Shown here: positions 8,562 through 16,463 of the stretch, piece after piece
Position numbering within the stretch: position 1 is the stretch's first letter
How the letters are laid out: every line of letters begins with the position of its first letter
NCBI GenBank assembly: GCA_902580895.1
Contig: CACHMJ010000008.1
Coordinates: forward strand, 1 to 39,510
Source: an uncultured Pelagibacteraceae bacterium
Lineage (GTDB): Bacteria > Pseudomonadota > Alphaproteobacteria > Pelagibacterales > Pelagibacteraceae
DNA: 39,510 nucleotides
Reading direction: 5' to 3'
Made by a program: the position numbers and the translations under genes
Notes under the pieces: generated by a model
The model's database searches: none
What the model saw: only the letters and a program-made list of their open reading frames with translations
What the model was told of the DNA's origin: nothing

Positions 8562-9356
8562 ATGATAGGATTAATTTTTGGTGATACAGATTTTCCAAAT
8601 AAAATACTTAAGACAATCACGAAGAGAAAAATAAAGTACATAATAATAGATTTATCTACATCCAAAAAATTTAAAAAAGATAGTAAATCTTATTCAGTTT
8701 CTATAGGTCAATTTGGAAAAATGATTAATATTCTTAAGGAAAATAGGTGTAAAAAAGTCTTATTTGCAGGGAAAGTTAACAAGCCAAACTTTTCAAAGTT
8801 AAAGTTAGATATTAAGGGGATTTATTATATCCCGAGAATTATTAAAGCATCAAAGCTTGGTGATGCTGCAATTTTAAGAGAGATAATAAAAATATTAGCT
8901 CAAAATCAGATAAAAACTGAAAATTCACTTAAATTTAATCCAGAGCTTACACTTAAAAAGGGAAATTATTCAAAGATTAAACCAAATAATACTGATCAAT
9001 TAGATATTAAGAAGGCTATTAAAACGCTAAATAATTTAAAAGAATATAATTACAGCCAAGCGGTAGTAGTCAGAAATAAAAAAGTTATTTCCATAGAGGG
9101 AAAGGGTGGAACTAAAAAAATGCTTGAAAAAAGCAAAAGCAAAAAATTTCGAAACCATGGTGTTTTAGTTAAATTTCCCAAAAAAAAACAAGACCTAAGA
9201 GTTGACTTACCCACTATAGGATTGAAAACACTTAAACAAAGCAAGAAAGCAGGATTAAAAGGTATTGTTGTAAAAAGTAAACAACATGTATTTTTAGACA
9301 AAAATAAATGCATTAGTTTTGCTAATAAAAACAATATGTTTATTTCAGTGAAATGA
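8562..9356 (+). CDS. lpxI: UDP-2,3-diacylglucosamine pyrophosphatase LpxI
   Basis: At 264 aa this matches the LpxI family (formerly DUF1009), the alphaproteobacterial replacement for LpxH. It hydrolyses UDP-2,3-diacylglucosamine to lipid X and UMP at the inner face of the membrane. Recognisable segments are the N-terminus IGLIFGDTDFPNKI, KVLFAGKVNKPNFSKL, LGDAAILREI, and a C-terminal half with KGGTKKMLEKSK, VDLPTIGLKTL and KAGLKGIVVK. Position between lpxA and lpxB is the standard alphaproteobacterial arrangement and strongly supports the call. The stop overlaps lpxB by 4 bases. Confidence 0.93.
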   Translation: MIGLIFGDTDFPNKILKTITKRKIKYIIIDLSTSKKFKKDSKSYSVSIGQFGKMINILKENRCKKVLFAGKVNKPNFSKLKLDIKGIYYIPRIIKASKLGDAAILREIIKILAQNQIKTENSLKFNPELTLKKGNYSKIKPNNTDQLDIKKAIKTLNNLKEYNYSQAVVVRNKKVISIEGKGGTKKMLEKSKSKKFRNHGVLVKFPKKKQDLRVDLPTIGLKTLKQSKKAGLKGIVVKSKQHVFLDKNKCISFANKNNMFISVK

Positions 9357-10489
9357 AAAAAATTTTTATATTAACAGGTGAACCTTCAGGAGATAAATTA
9401 GCATCAACTGTAGTTTCTAAACTTCAACAAAATCATTCAGATATAGAATATTTAAGTGTTGGAGGCTCTCATTTAAATAAACTTGGCATCAAATCAATAT
9501 ATGATCTTAAGGAGATAACCTACATTGGTTTTACTAGTGTTATCTTAAATTTATTTAAAATTAGAAATAAAATAAATGAAACTGTAAAAAAAATAATTGA
9601 ATTTAATCCTGATATTTTATTTAGTGTAGATAGTCCGGATTTCACGCTTAGAGTTGCTGAAAAAGTAAAAAGTATAAATCCCAATATCAAAACAATACAT
9701 TATGTTGCACCACAAGTATGGGTATGGAGAGAGAGCAGAGTAAAAAATTTTAAAAAGTTTTTAGACCATGTTTTATTATTATTTAATTTTGAAAAGAAAT
9801 ACTTTGACAAAGAAAATATTAAGAACACTTTCGTTGGTCATCCATTACTTGAAAATAAAGAAAATTTTAAAACAAATTTATCAAATATGATTGATGACAA
9901 TAAAAAGATTATTTCTTTATTTGCTGGAAGCCGGACATCTGAAACCAATATTCTTTTACCAATTTTAGTAAACTTTATTAAATTAATGAATGAAAAATTC
10001 AATGAATACGATTTTGTTTTTCATGCGACTGATCAAAATAAAGATTTGATAAAAGATGAGATTAAAAAAACAAATTTTGATAATGTTGATGTGATATCAG
10101 AAGAAAATATAAAATCACAAATTTTATCAAACTCAATATTTGCTGTGGCAAAATCTGGTACTGTTTCTCTTGAAATCTGCAATGCAAAAGTTCCGTCTAT
10201 CATAATTTATAAAATGAATTTTATTAATTTTTTTATTGTAAAATTTTTAGTTAAGACAAAATTTGCAAATATAATTAATATAATTAACCAAAAAGAAATA
10301 ATTCCAGAATTAATTCAAAAAGAATGTAATTCAAAAGAAATTTTTAGATCTGTAGTATATTTTTTAAAAAACCCTGAACTTATGAAAAAACAAATTCTTG
10401 ATGTGGATAAGACTTTAAATGAGATCAAATCAAAAACTTCTTCATCATCAGAAGCCACAGAGATAGTTTCAAACTATCTTAGCTCTTAG
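9353..10489 (+). CDS. lpxB: Lipid A disaccharide synthase
   Basis: This glycosyltransferase joins UDP-diacylglucosamine and lipid X into the beta-1,6 disaccharide, and is membrane associated. The 378 aa match the family (about 380). Seen: N-terminal ILTGEPSGDKLAS (residues 6-18), GGSHLNKLGI, SVDSPDFTLR, the signature HYVAPQVWVWRESR, VGHPLLEN, LFAGSRTSE and VAKSGTVSLEI. It is the last gene of the + strand envelope run. Its last 21 bases overlap the 3' end of the convergent gltX gene, and a hairpin-forming inverted repeat lies in this overlap. Confidence 0.97.
   Translation: MKKIFILTGEPSGDKLASTVVSKLQQNHSDIEYLSVGGSHLNKLGIKSIYDLKEITYIGFTSVILNLFKIRNKINETVKKIIEFNPDILFSVDSPDFTLRVAEKVKSINPNIKTIHYVAPQVWVWRESRVKNFKKFLDHVLLLFNFEKKYFDKENIKNTFVGHPLLENKENFKTNLSNMIDDNKKIISLFAGSRTSETNILLPILVNFIKLMNEKFNEYDFVFHATDQNKDLIKDEIKKTNFDNVDVISEENIKSQILSNSIFAVAKSGTVSLEICNAKVPSIIIYKMNFINFFIVKFLVKTKFANIINIINQKEIIPELIQKECNSKEIFRSVVYFLKNPELMKKQILDVDKTLNEIKSKTSSSSEATEIVSNYLSS
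10461..10479. repeat. Inverted repeat in the lpxB/gltX convergent overlap
   Basis: AGATAGTTTCAAACTATCT is a perfect inverted repeat with 9-base arms around a single central base. It lies across the stop codon of gltX (- strand) and the last codons of lpxB (+ strand). Either transcript could form a stem of about 7 bp with a 5-base loop. No U-run follows directly on either strand (on + the first T5 is 12 bases past the repeat, at 10492-10496), so classic rho-independent termination is not supported. It may mark a bidirectional 3' end; that is inference. Confidence 0.45.
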
Positions 10490-11866
10490 TCGTTTTTGAA
10501 CTTCCTCTTTTCCTAAAGATAAAATTATATCATAAATACCTGGTCCGAACTTCGAACCTGTTAAAGCAATCCTTAATGGTTGTCCAACTCCCTTAAAATT
10601 TGTGTCATGAGATTTTATAAGCTCATTTACTATTGGTTCTAAAATTTCTCGAGAAGGCTGATCTATTTTTTCAAATCGATCATTAAAGTCAGAAATTACC
10701 TTTCTTGCTTTATCGTCAATTAATTTAAGATCATCCTTATTAAAATCGACCTCATCTTTTATGATATATTGACCATTATTAAATATATCCTCCAAAGTTT
10801 TTGCTTTATTTTTCAAGAAGGTAAGAGATTTTTTAATTTTATCTTTTTTATCTGATTGAATTTCACTTTTATATAATTTGCAATATTCAGTTAATTGATT
10901 GAACAAATCATTTTCATTAATATTTTTAATATAATGTTCGTTCATTGATAAAATTCTACTCATATCAAGCTTTGATGGTGATTTACCAATTCCTTCAAGA
11001 TTAAAATATTTAATACTTTCATCTAAAGTAAATATTTCTTTATCTTTATAAGACCATCCTAATCTTAGTAGATAATTTCTAAGAGCATCTGGCATGATAC
11101 CAATTTTAGAGTAATCATCTAATGTAGACGCCTGATCTCGTTTTGATAGTTTCTTTCCTTCTATTGTATGTATTAATGGTATATGAGCAAATGAAGGTAA
11201 CTCCCATTTCATGGCTTGATAAATTTGTATTTGTTTGAAGGTGTTTATTTTATGATCGTCACCTCTTATAATATGTGTCATATCCATTTGATGATCGTCT
11301 ACAGATGCTGATAAATTATATGTAGGAGTCCCATCATTTCTTAAAATAATAAAATCTTCAATAGTATTATTTTCTATTTCGACTTCACCTTGAACTAAAT
11401 CTTTCAATATTGATGTTCCATCAATCTTACTTTTAAATCTTATAACAGGTTTAATATCTTTGGGAGCATCATTTTCACTTTTATCTCTCCATTTTCTATC
11501 ATAAATATAGGGAATTTTTTTTTGCCTTGCTCTTTTTTTTTGTTCTTCTATTTCTTCACTTGAACAATAACATTTATATGCATTACCATTTTTAAGTAGC
11601 TCATTTGCAACTTTTATGTGATCATCTACTTTTTTTGATTGAATATATTCTTCCCCATCATAATTGATACCGATCCATTTAAGCGATTGTATTATTTGAT
11701 CTTTGAATTCATCTTTGGATCTTTCTTTATCTGTATCTTCCACCCTTAAATAGAATTTGCCATTATGATTTTTGGAGTATAACCAATTAAATAAAGCTGT
11801 TCTAACACCACCAATATGCAATGCACCAGTAGGTGAGGGAGCAAATCTAGTTGCTACTTTTTTCAT
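10469..11866 (-). CDS. gltX: Glutamyl-tRNA synthetase
   Basis: This class I aminoacyl-tRNA synthetase charges tRNA-Glu; in many alphaproteobacteria one GltX also mischarges tRNA-Gln for GatCAB. The 465 aa match the bacterial enzyme. Seen: FAPSPTGALHIGG (HIGH-type motif ending at residue 20), RVEDTDKERS, and KKLSKRD (KMSKS-type motif, residues 238-244), followed by a helical anticodon-binding domain. It lies 22 bases downstream of lexA and is probably co-transcribed with it. In related genomes comEC often lies between lexA and gltX; there is no room for it here. Whether this is the discriminating or non-discriminating paralog cannot be told by eye. Confidence 0.96.
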   Translation of the reverse strand: MKKVATRFAPSPTGALHIGGVRTALFNWLYSKNHNGKFYLRVEDTDKERSKDEFKDQIIQSLKWIGINYDGEEYIQSKKVDDHIKVANELLKNGNAYKCYCSSEEIEEQKKRARQKKIPYIYDRKWRDKSENDAPKDIKPVIRFKSKIDGTSILKDLVQGEVEIENNTIEDFIILRNDGTPTYNLSASVDDHQMDMTHIIRGDDHKINTFKQIQIYQAMKWELPSFAHIPLIHTIEGKKLSKRDQASTLDDYSKIGIMPDALRNYLLRLGWSYKDKEIFTLDESIKYFNLEGIGKSPSKLDMSRILSMNEHYIKNINENDLFNQLTEYCKLYKSEIQSDKKDKIKKSLTFLKNKAKTLEDIFNNGQYIIKDEVDFNKDDLKLIDDKARKVISDFNDRFEKIDQPSREILEPIVNELIKSHDTNFKGVGQPLRIALTGSKFGPGIYDIILSLGKEEVQKRLRAKIV

Positions 11867-11888
11867 TAAAATTGTTTAGACTATTTTT

Positions 11889-12566
11889 TTAGAAGTTTCT
11901 ATATAAAGATACTAATACACCCTGAACTTTTACTCTATCAGGTCCAAATATTTTAGTTTCGTAATTTTTGTTGGCACTTTCTAAAGCAACAACTTTACCT
12001 TTTTTCCTAATTCTTTTTAACATTGCTTCATGCTCATCAATTAGAGCAACAACAATTTTTCCATTATCAGCTGTATCTGTTCTTTTAATAATTACTGTAT
12101 CACCTTCATGAATTCCAGCTTCAATCATCGAGTCCCCTTGAACTTTTAAACCAAAATAATCTCCATTTTTCTCTAAATTACTTGGCAAAGGTATTCTTGA
12201 AACTTCATTTTGAATAGCCTCAACAGGTGTTCCAGCAGCAATTTTTCCTAAAACTGGTACCTCAGCATCATCTGACGATAAATTTTCGTCATCTAAACCA
12301 CCTTTAATAACACTTGGTGAAAAACTGTTATAAATATCATTTGCAGAAGCCGTTTCTGGCAATTTAATTACTTCTAATGCTCTTGCTTTATGAGCAAGTC
12401 TTTTAATAAAACCTCTCTCTTCTAATGCACTTATAAGTCTATGAATTCCAGACTTAGATTTAAGGTTTAACGAAGCTTTCATCTCCTCATAAGATGGAGA
12501 AACACCAGAGCTTCTCAACTTCTTGTTGATAAATAAAAGCAGGTTTTTTTGTTTTTTTGTTAGCAT
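11889..12566 (-). CDS. lexA: LexA repressor
   Basis: This is the SOS regulator: it dimerises on operators and self-cleaves when RecA filaments form. The 225 aa have an N-terminal winged helix-turn-helix domain (residues 1-65, [13 protein letters not shown] onward) and a C-terminal S24 peptidase domain. The cleavage site Ala111-Gly112 is in [11 protein letters not shown], the catalytic Ser146 is in [10 protein letters not shown], and Lys184 is in AMLKRI, so all self-cleavage residues are intact. An alphaproteobacterial SOS operator lies just upstream, implying autoregulation. A run of non-conserved residues links the domains (about 70-105). trpC lies 88 bases upstream on the same strand. Confidence 0.97.
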   Translation of the reverse strand: MLTKKQKNLLLFINKKLRSSGVSPSYEEMKASLNLKSKSGIHRLISALEERGFIKRLAHKARALEVIKLPETASANDIYNSFSPSVIKGGLDDENLSSDDAEVPVLGKIAAGTPVEAIQNEVSRIPLPSNLEKNGDYFGLKVQGDSMIEAGIHEGDTVIIKRTDTADNGKIVVALIDEHEAMLKRIRKKGKVVALESANKNYETKIFGPDRVKVQGVLVSLYRNF

Positions 12567-12579
12567 AAGAACAAATATC

Positions 12580-12605
12580 GTACAAAATCTGTTCTACAAA
12601 AGTTC
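12580..12605 (-). promoter_or_regulatory. SOS box (LexA operator) upstream of lexA
   Basis: On the + strand GTTCTACAAAAGTTC at 12591-12605 is a perfect GTTC-N7-GTTC, the known LexA operator of alphaproteobacteria (GAAC-N7-GAAC read toward lexA). A third, one-mismatch half site GTAC lies at 12580-12583 in the same 11-base phase, giving three direct half sites. The perfect pair is 25-39 bases upstream of the lexA start codon. The site fits LexA autorepression. Confidence 0.88.
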
Positions 12606-12654
12606 TCTTCAATTCACAATAGTAAAAAAATCAATAAAATTGGGAATTATTTGA

Positions 12655-13446
12655 CTAAAGAACAGAGAAAATAGAATTATTTTCCAAATTTTTCAAAAGT
12701 GATTCACCAATTAGAAAAGTTTTAATAGAGGTTTTATTTGAAAGCTCTAATAGTTCATCTTTTGTTTTTATTCCACTCTCAGAAATTAATGGACCTTTAT
12801 GATTAACCAAAACATTATGAATATCAAAAGTTGTATTTATATCAGTTTTAAGAGTTTTTAAATTTCTATTATTGATACCAATTAATGCATCTTCAAATTT
12901 TAAAGCTTGTTTTGCTTCCTCAACTGTATGCACCTCAACTATAACAGACATATTTAATCTTAAAGCTTCCTCATATAACTCATTTGCAAGGCTTTCATTT
13001 ACACCAGCTAATATAATTAATATTGCATCTGCTCCATAACTTTTCGCTAATGGAATTTGAAATTTATCTACAAAAAAGTCCTTACAAAGAATTGGTAAAT
13101 TAATATTCTGTTTAATTTCACTTATATGTCTCAAATCTCCTAAAAAAAAATCTTCTTCAGTCAAAACAGACAAACAAGTAGCTTTATTATCATTATATAT
13201 ACTAGCTATTTTTACAGGATCATAATCATTTATGATTACACCTGCAGAGGGACTAGCTTTTTTGATCTCAGCAATAATTGAAAATTTATTTTCCTTTATA
13301 TTTTTTTCAATATTTTCTTTAAAATTAATAAACCTTTTATTTTTCTCTATTAATTCATTTAATGAGCCTATTGAAATATTTTTTTTAGAATTTTCTATTT
13401 TTTCTATTTTTTGTTTAATTATTTTTTCGAGAACATTTTCAGTCAT
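12655..13446 (-). CDS. trpC: Indole-3-glycerol phosphate synthase
   Basis: This enzyme closes the indole ring from carboxyphenylamino-deoxyribulose phosphate in tryptophan synthesis. The 263 aa form a single TIM barrel, without a fused TrpF. Seen: FSIIAEIKKASPSAGVI with the catalytic Lys, ILCKDFFVDKFQI, ADAILIILAGV, IGINNRNLKTL and LISESGIKT, the ordered strand motifs of the family. The start overlaps the end of trpD by 8 bases. It ends the trpEGDC run; trpF, trpB and trpA are not in this window. In related alphaproteobacteria moaC and moeA commonly follow trpC; here lexA comes next. Confidence 0.97.
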   Translation of the reverse strand: MTENVLEKIIKQKIEKIENSKKNISIGSLNELIEKNKRFINFKENIEKNIKENKFSIIAEIKKASPSAGVIINDYDPVKIASIYNDNKATCLSVLTEEDFFLGDLRHISEIKQNINLPILCKDFFVDKFQIPLAKSYGADAILIILAGVNESLANELYEEALRLNMSVIVEVHTVEEAKQALKFEDALIGINNRNLKTLKTDINTTFDIHNVLVNHKGPLISESGIKTKDELLELSNKTSIKTFLIGESLLKNLENNSIFSVL

Positions 13447-14431
13447 TTTGAATTGTCTCTAAATGTTTGATAACTTCATTTGATAAAATATGCTTTCTTG
13501 CATTTTTATACGCTTCGGTAAAATCTTCGTGTGTTTCATTAACAATCAATCCTGCTGCAGCATTTAAACATACTGCTTTAGAAAAATCATTATCTTCACC
13601 TTTAAATATTTCAATCATTTTATTAGCATTAAATTTTGCATCATCACCAACAAGATTTTCAAATTTATCTGCATTTATATCTAATTCTTTTGGATCAATA
13701 ACGATTTCAGATATAACGTTGTTTTTTAATTGAATAACATTTGTTTTAGCGTAGGGTGAAATTTCATCTAAACCATCTTCACTATTGACAATCCATGCAA
13801 ATTTAATATCTAAACTTTTTAAAGCGTTAGCAAATGTATTTAATAACTTTTTTTCAAAAACACCAACAACTTGTCTTTGAACCAAAGCTGGACTACTTAA
13901 AGGACCAATCATATTAAAAATTGTTCTTTTACCAATTTTTTTTCTTGTAGGTCCAACGTATTTCATTGCACTATGATAATTTGGTGCAAACATAAAACCA
14001 AAATTATTTTTTTCAATTTGTGACTCAATATCATTTGGTTCTAAATTAATTTCTATATTTAATGCCTCTAAAACATCGCCAGATCCACATTTAGAAGATA
14101 CTGCCTTATTTCCATGTTTTGCTACTTTAACACCCATACTGGCAAGCAGTAATGCGGAAGCTGTTGAAATATTGAGTGTGTTCATCCCATCACCACCTGT
14201 GCCACACGTATCTATACAATTTTGCACATTAACTCTTTTTGATTTATTTCTTAAAACGTAAACTCCACCAGCAATCTCATTTGAAACTTCACCTTTAGCG
14301 GATAAAAGTGTTAAAAAATCAAATATTTCTTGTTCAGTTGCCTTACCTTCCATTAATAATTCAAAAGCTGCTTTGCTGTCTTCAAAGGAGAGATCATCTT
14401 TATTTTTAATCTTATCTATGAATTGTTTCAT
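13439..14431 (-). CDS. trpD: Anthranilate phosphoribosyltransferase
   Basis: This transfers phosphoribose from PRPP to anthranilate, the second step from chorismate to tryptophan. The 330 aa match the family. Seen: an N-terminal helical domain (FELLMEGKATEQEIFDFL), the PRPP-binding signature DTCGTGGDGMNTLNIST, KHGNKAVSSKCGSGDVLE, and FMFAPNYHSAMKYVGPTRKK with the anthranilate-site residues, then GPLSSPA. It starts 5 bases after the trpG stop and overlaps trpC by 8 bases, so the four trp genes are very likely one transcription unit. Confidence 0.97.
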   Translation of the reverse strand: MKQFIDKIKNKDDLSFEDSKAAFELLMEGKATEQEIFDFLTLLSAKGEVSNEIAGGVYVLRNKSKRVNVQNCIDTCGTGGDGMNTLNISTASALLLASMGVKVAKHGNKAVSSKCGSGDVLEALNIEINLEPNDIESQIEKNNFGFMFAPNYHSAMKYVGPTRKKIGKRTIFNMIGPLSSPALVQRQVVGVFEKKLLNTFANALKSLDIKFAWIVNSEDGLDEISPYAKTNVIQLKNNVISEIVIDPKELDINADKFENLVGDDAKFNANKMIEIFKGEDNDFSKAVCLNAAAGLIVNETHEDFTEAYKNARKHILSNEVIKHLETIQND

Positions 14432-14436
14432 TGATT

Positions 14437-15006
14437 TTAAATCCTAATAAAATTTTTTAATATTTTAATACCTAATTTAGTCTTAATACTTTCAGGGTGA
14501 AATTGCACTCCATGAACATTATATTTTTTATGCTGAACACCCATTACTAAACCATCTTTAGTTTCAGCTGTGATTTCAAGGTTTTTTGAGAGTGATTTTT
14601 TCTCAATAATTAAGCTATGATAACGTGTTGCCTCAAATGATTTTGGAAGATTTTTTAAAATTCCCATCTTTTTTGAGATAATTTTGCTTGTTTTACCATG
14701 CATTAGTTTTTTAGCCTGAACAATTTTAGAGCCAAATACCTGTCCTATAATTTGATGACCAAGACAAACACCAAGAATTGGAATTTTTTTATATAAAGAT
14801 TTTACTATTTTTAAACAATTACCTGATTGATCAGGATTACCTGGGCCTGGTGAGATTACAATTTTATTATATTTTCTTTTTAATATCTCATTAGATGAAA
14901 TCTGATCATTTCGTATTACATCCACCTTGACTTTTAGTGAAGATAAATAATGATAAAGATTAAAAGTGAAACTATCGTAATTATCTATTAGAATTATTTT
15001 TTTCAT
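14437..15006 (-). CDS. trpG: Anthranilate synthase, glutamine amidotransferase component
   Basis: This is a class I glutamine amidotransferase that supplies ammonia to TrpE for anthranilate formation. The 189 aa match stand-alone TrpG. Seen: IDNYDSFTFNLYHYL at the N-terminus, ISPGPGNPD, the nucleophile elbow GVCLGHQIIGQVFG with Cys81, and the C-terminal HPES with His170 and Glu172 completing the triad. It overlaps trpE by 4 bases. A dual role in p-aminobenzoate synthesis (PabA) is possible in small genomes, but the trp context makes TrpG the primary call. Confidence 0.96.
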   Translation of the reverse strand: MKKIILIDNYDSFTFNLYHYLSSLKVKVDVIRNDQISSNEILKRKYNKIVISPGPGNPDQSGNCLKIVKSLYKKIPILGVCLGHQIIGQVFGSKIVQAKKLMHGKTSKIISKKMGILKNLPKSFEATRYHSLIIEKKSLSKNLEITAETKDGLVMGVQHKKYNVHGVQFHPESIKTKLGIKILKNFIRI

Positions 15007-16463
15007 TTTAAAGCATTAATTAAAGCTTTTGCTTTATTTACAGTTTCCTCGTATTCTTTTAGAGGTTTACTATCAGCAACAATTCCAGCGCCAGCTTGAA
15101 CATAAAATTTATTTTTTTTAGCAACAGCCGTTCTTAAAGCTATACATGTATCAAATTCTCCGTTCGCCGAAAAATAGCCAATACCACCAGCATAAACTTT
15201 CCTCTTAGTTGTTTCTAATTCATCGATTATTTCCATAGCTCTAATTTTTGGTGCTCCAGAAACTGTTCCAGCAGGGAAACCAGCTAGAAGTGATTTAAAC
15301 TTAGAAAATTTTTTATTATACTCACCGATTACATTTGATACTATGTGCATTACATGAGAATATCTCTCAATAATAAAACTCTCAGTTACTTTTACTGTGT
15401 TAATTTTTGAAACTTTACCAGCATCATTTCTTCCTAAATCTAATAACATTAAATGCTCTGAAAGTTCCTTTTTGTCATTAAGTAGATCTTTTTCATAAAA
15501 AAGATCCTCTTTCAACGTTTTGCCTCTTGGTCTCGTTCCAGCGATTGGTCTTACAGTAATTTTATTATCCCTTAGTCTCACTAATATTTCTGGACTCGCA
15601 CCAATAATTTGAAAGTCACTGAAATTAAAAAAAAACATAAAAGGTGATGGGTTAGTCACTCTAAGTTTTTTATAAATTTCAATTGGTTTTTTTGTTAACT
15701 TAGCCTCAAATCTTTGACTTAAAACTACCTGAAATATATCTCCCAATTTTATATATTTTTTTGCTTTATTGATCATTTGTAAGAATCTATTTTTCGAAGT
15801 ATTAGACTTAACTTTAATATTTTTCGATTTTAATGGAGTCTTATTATCTACATCGTTAATTGATGATTGAATTAGTAATTTAAAAAGATCTGATTTTACC
15901 TCACGATATTTTTTTTGATAATCTTTGATTTTTTCGTCTTTATAGATATTTCTAATATAGAAAATCTCTTTTTTTAAATTATCGTGAATAATAAGTGTTC
16001 TTGGTCGCAGAAGTCTTACATCAGGTATATTTAGATCATCCTTACAACTATTAGGGATTTTCTCTATATATCTTATAGAGTCATATGAGAAATATCCTGA
16101 AATTAAAGAACACAGTTTTGGTAAATTTTTAGGAGTTTCAAATTTAAATTCTTCAATAATTTTTTCAATTAAATTTTCAGGTTTATCTTTAAGTTTAATT
16201 TTTTTTTTGTTGTGAATTAAATAAGAAACTTTATTTCTGAACTCCCATATCTTATCAGGATTTTTACCAAATATAGTGTATCGTCCTTTGATTTTACCTT
16301 TCTCTACTGACTCAAATATAAAACTATTTTTTTCACTTAAAAAATTATCTATTAAATTTAAAATCTCTTTATCTTCTTGGATTTTTTTTGAAGTATATAT
16401 GATTTGATTTTTATTGCTTCTATGTCGAAACTTAAAATCTTTGAAGCTTCGATTTATGTTCAT
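15003..16463 (-). CDS. trpE: Anthranilate synthase component I
   Basis: This makes anthranilate from chorismate and ammonia and is usually feedback inhibited by tryptophan. The 486 aa match the family. Seen: an N-terminal FESVEKGKIKGRYTIFG segment resembling the LLES tryptophan-binding region, then the chorismate-binding domain with GDIFQVVLSQRFE, NPSPFMFFF, GASPEILVR, RPIAGTRPRG, LLDLGRNDAG, and AGFPAGTVSGAPKIRAMEI, ending in a GAGIVADS motif. Its start overlaps the ppiD stop by 4 bases, so it lies downstream of ppiD in one transcript. I see no leader peptide with tandem Trp codons upstream of the run. Confidence 0.97.
   Translation of the reverse strand: MNINRSFKDFKFRHRSNKNQIIYTSKKIQEDKEILNLIDNFLSEKNSFIFESVEKGKIKGRYTIFGKNPDKIWEFRNKVSYLIHNKKKIKLKDKPENLIEKIIEEFKFETPKNLPKLCSLISGYFSYDSIRYIEKIPNSCKDDLNIPDVRLLRPRTLIIHDNLKKEIFYIRNIYKDEKIKDYQKKYREVKSDLFKLLIQSSINDVDNKTPLKSKNIKVKSNTSKNRFLQMINKAKKYIKLGDIFQVVLSQRFEAKLTKKPIEIYKKLRVTNPSPFMFFFNFSDFQIIGASPEILVRLRDNKITVRPIAGTRPRGKTLKEDLFYEKDLLNDKKELSEHLMLLDLGRNDAGKVSKINTVKVTESFIIERYSHVMHIVSNVIGEYNKKFSKFKSLLAGFPAGTVSGAPKIRAMEIIDELETTKRKVYAGGIGYFSANGEFDTCIALRTAVAKKNKFYVQAGAGIVADSKPLKEYEETVNKAKALINALK

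Noticed and set aside
9050-9334. 94-codon - strand open frame opposite lpxI
   Set aside because: It is antisense to a conserved gene and has the composition of complement coding sequence.
13232-13733. Two + strand open frames opposite trpC and trpD
   Set aside because: Both lie wholly within conserved trp genes on the other strand and show no family features.
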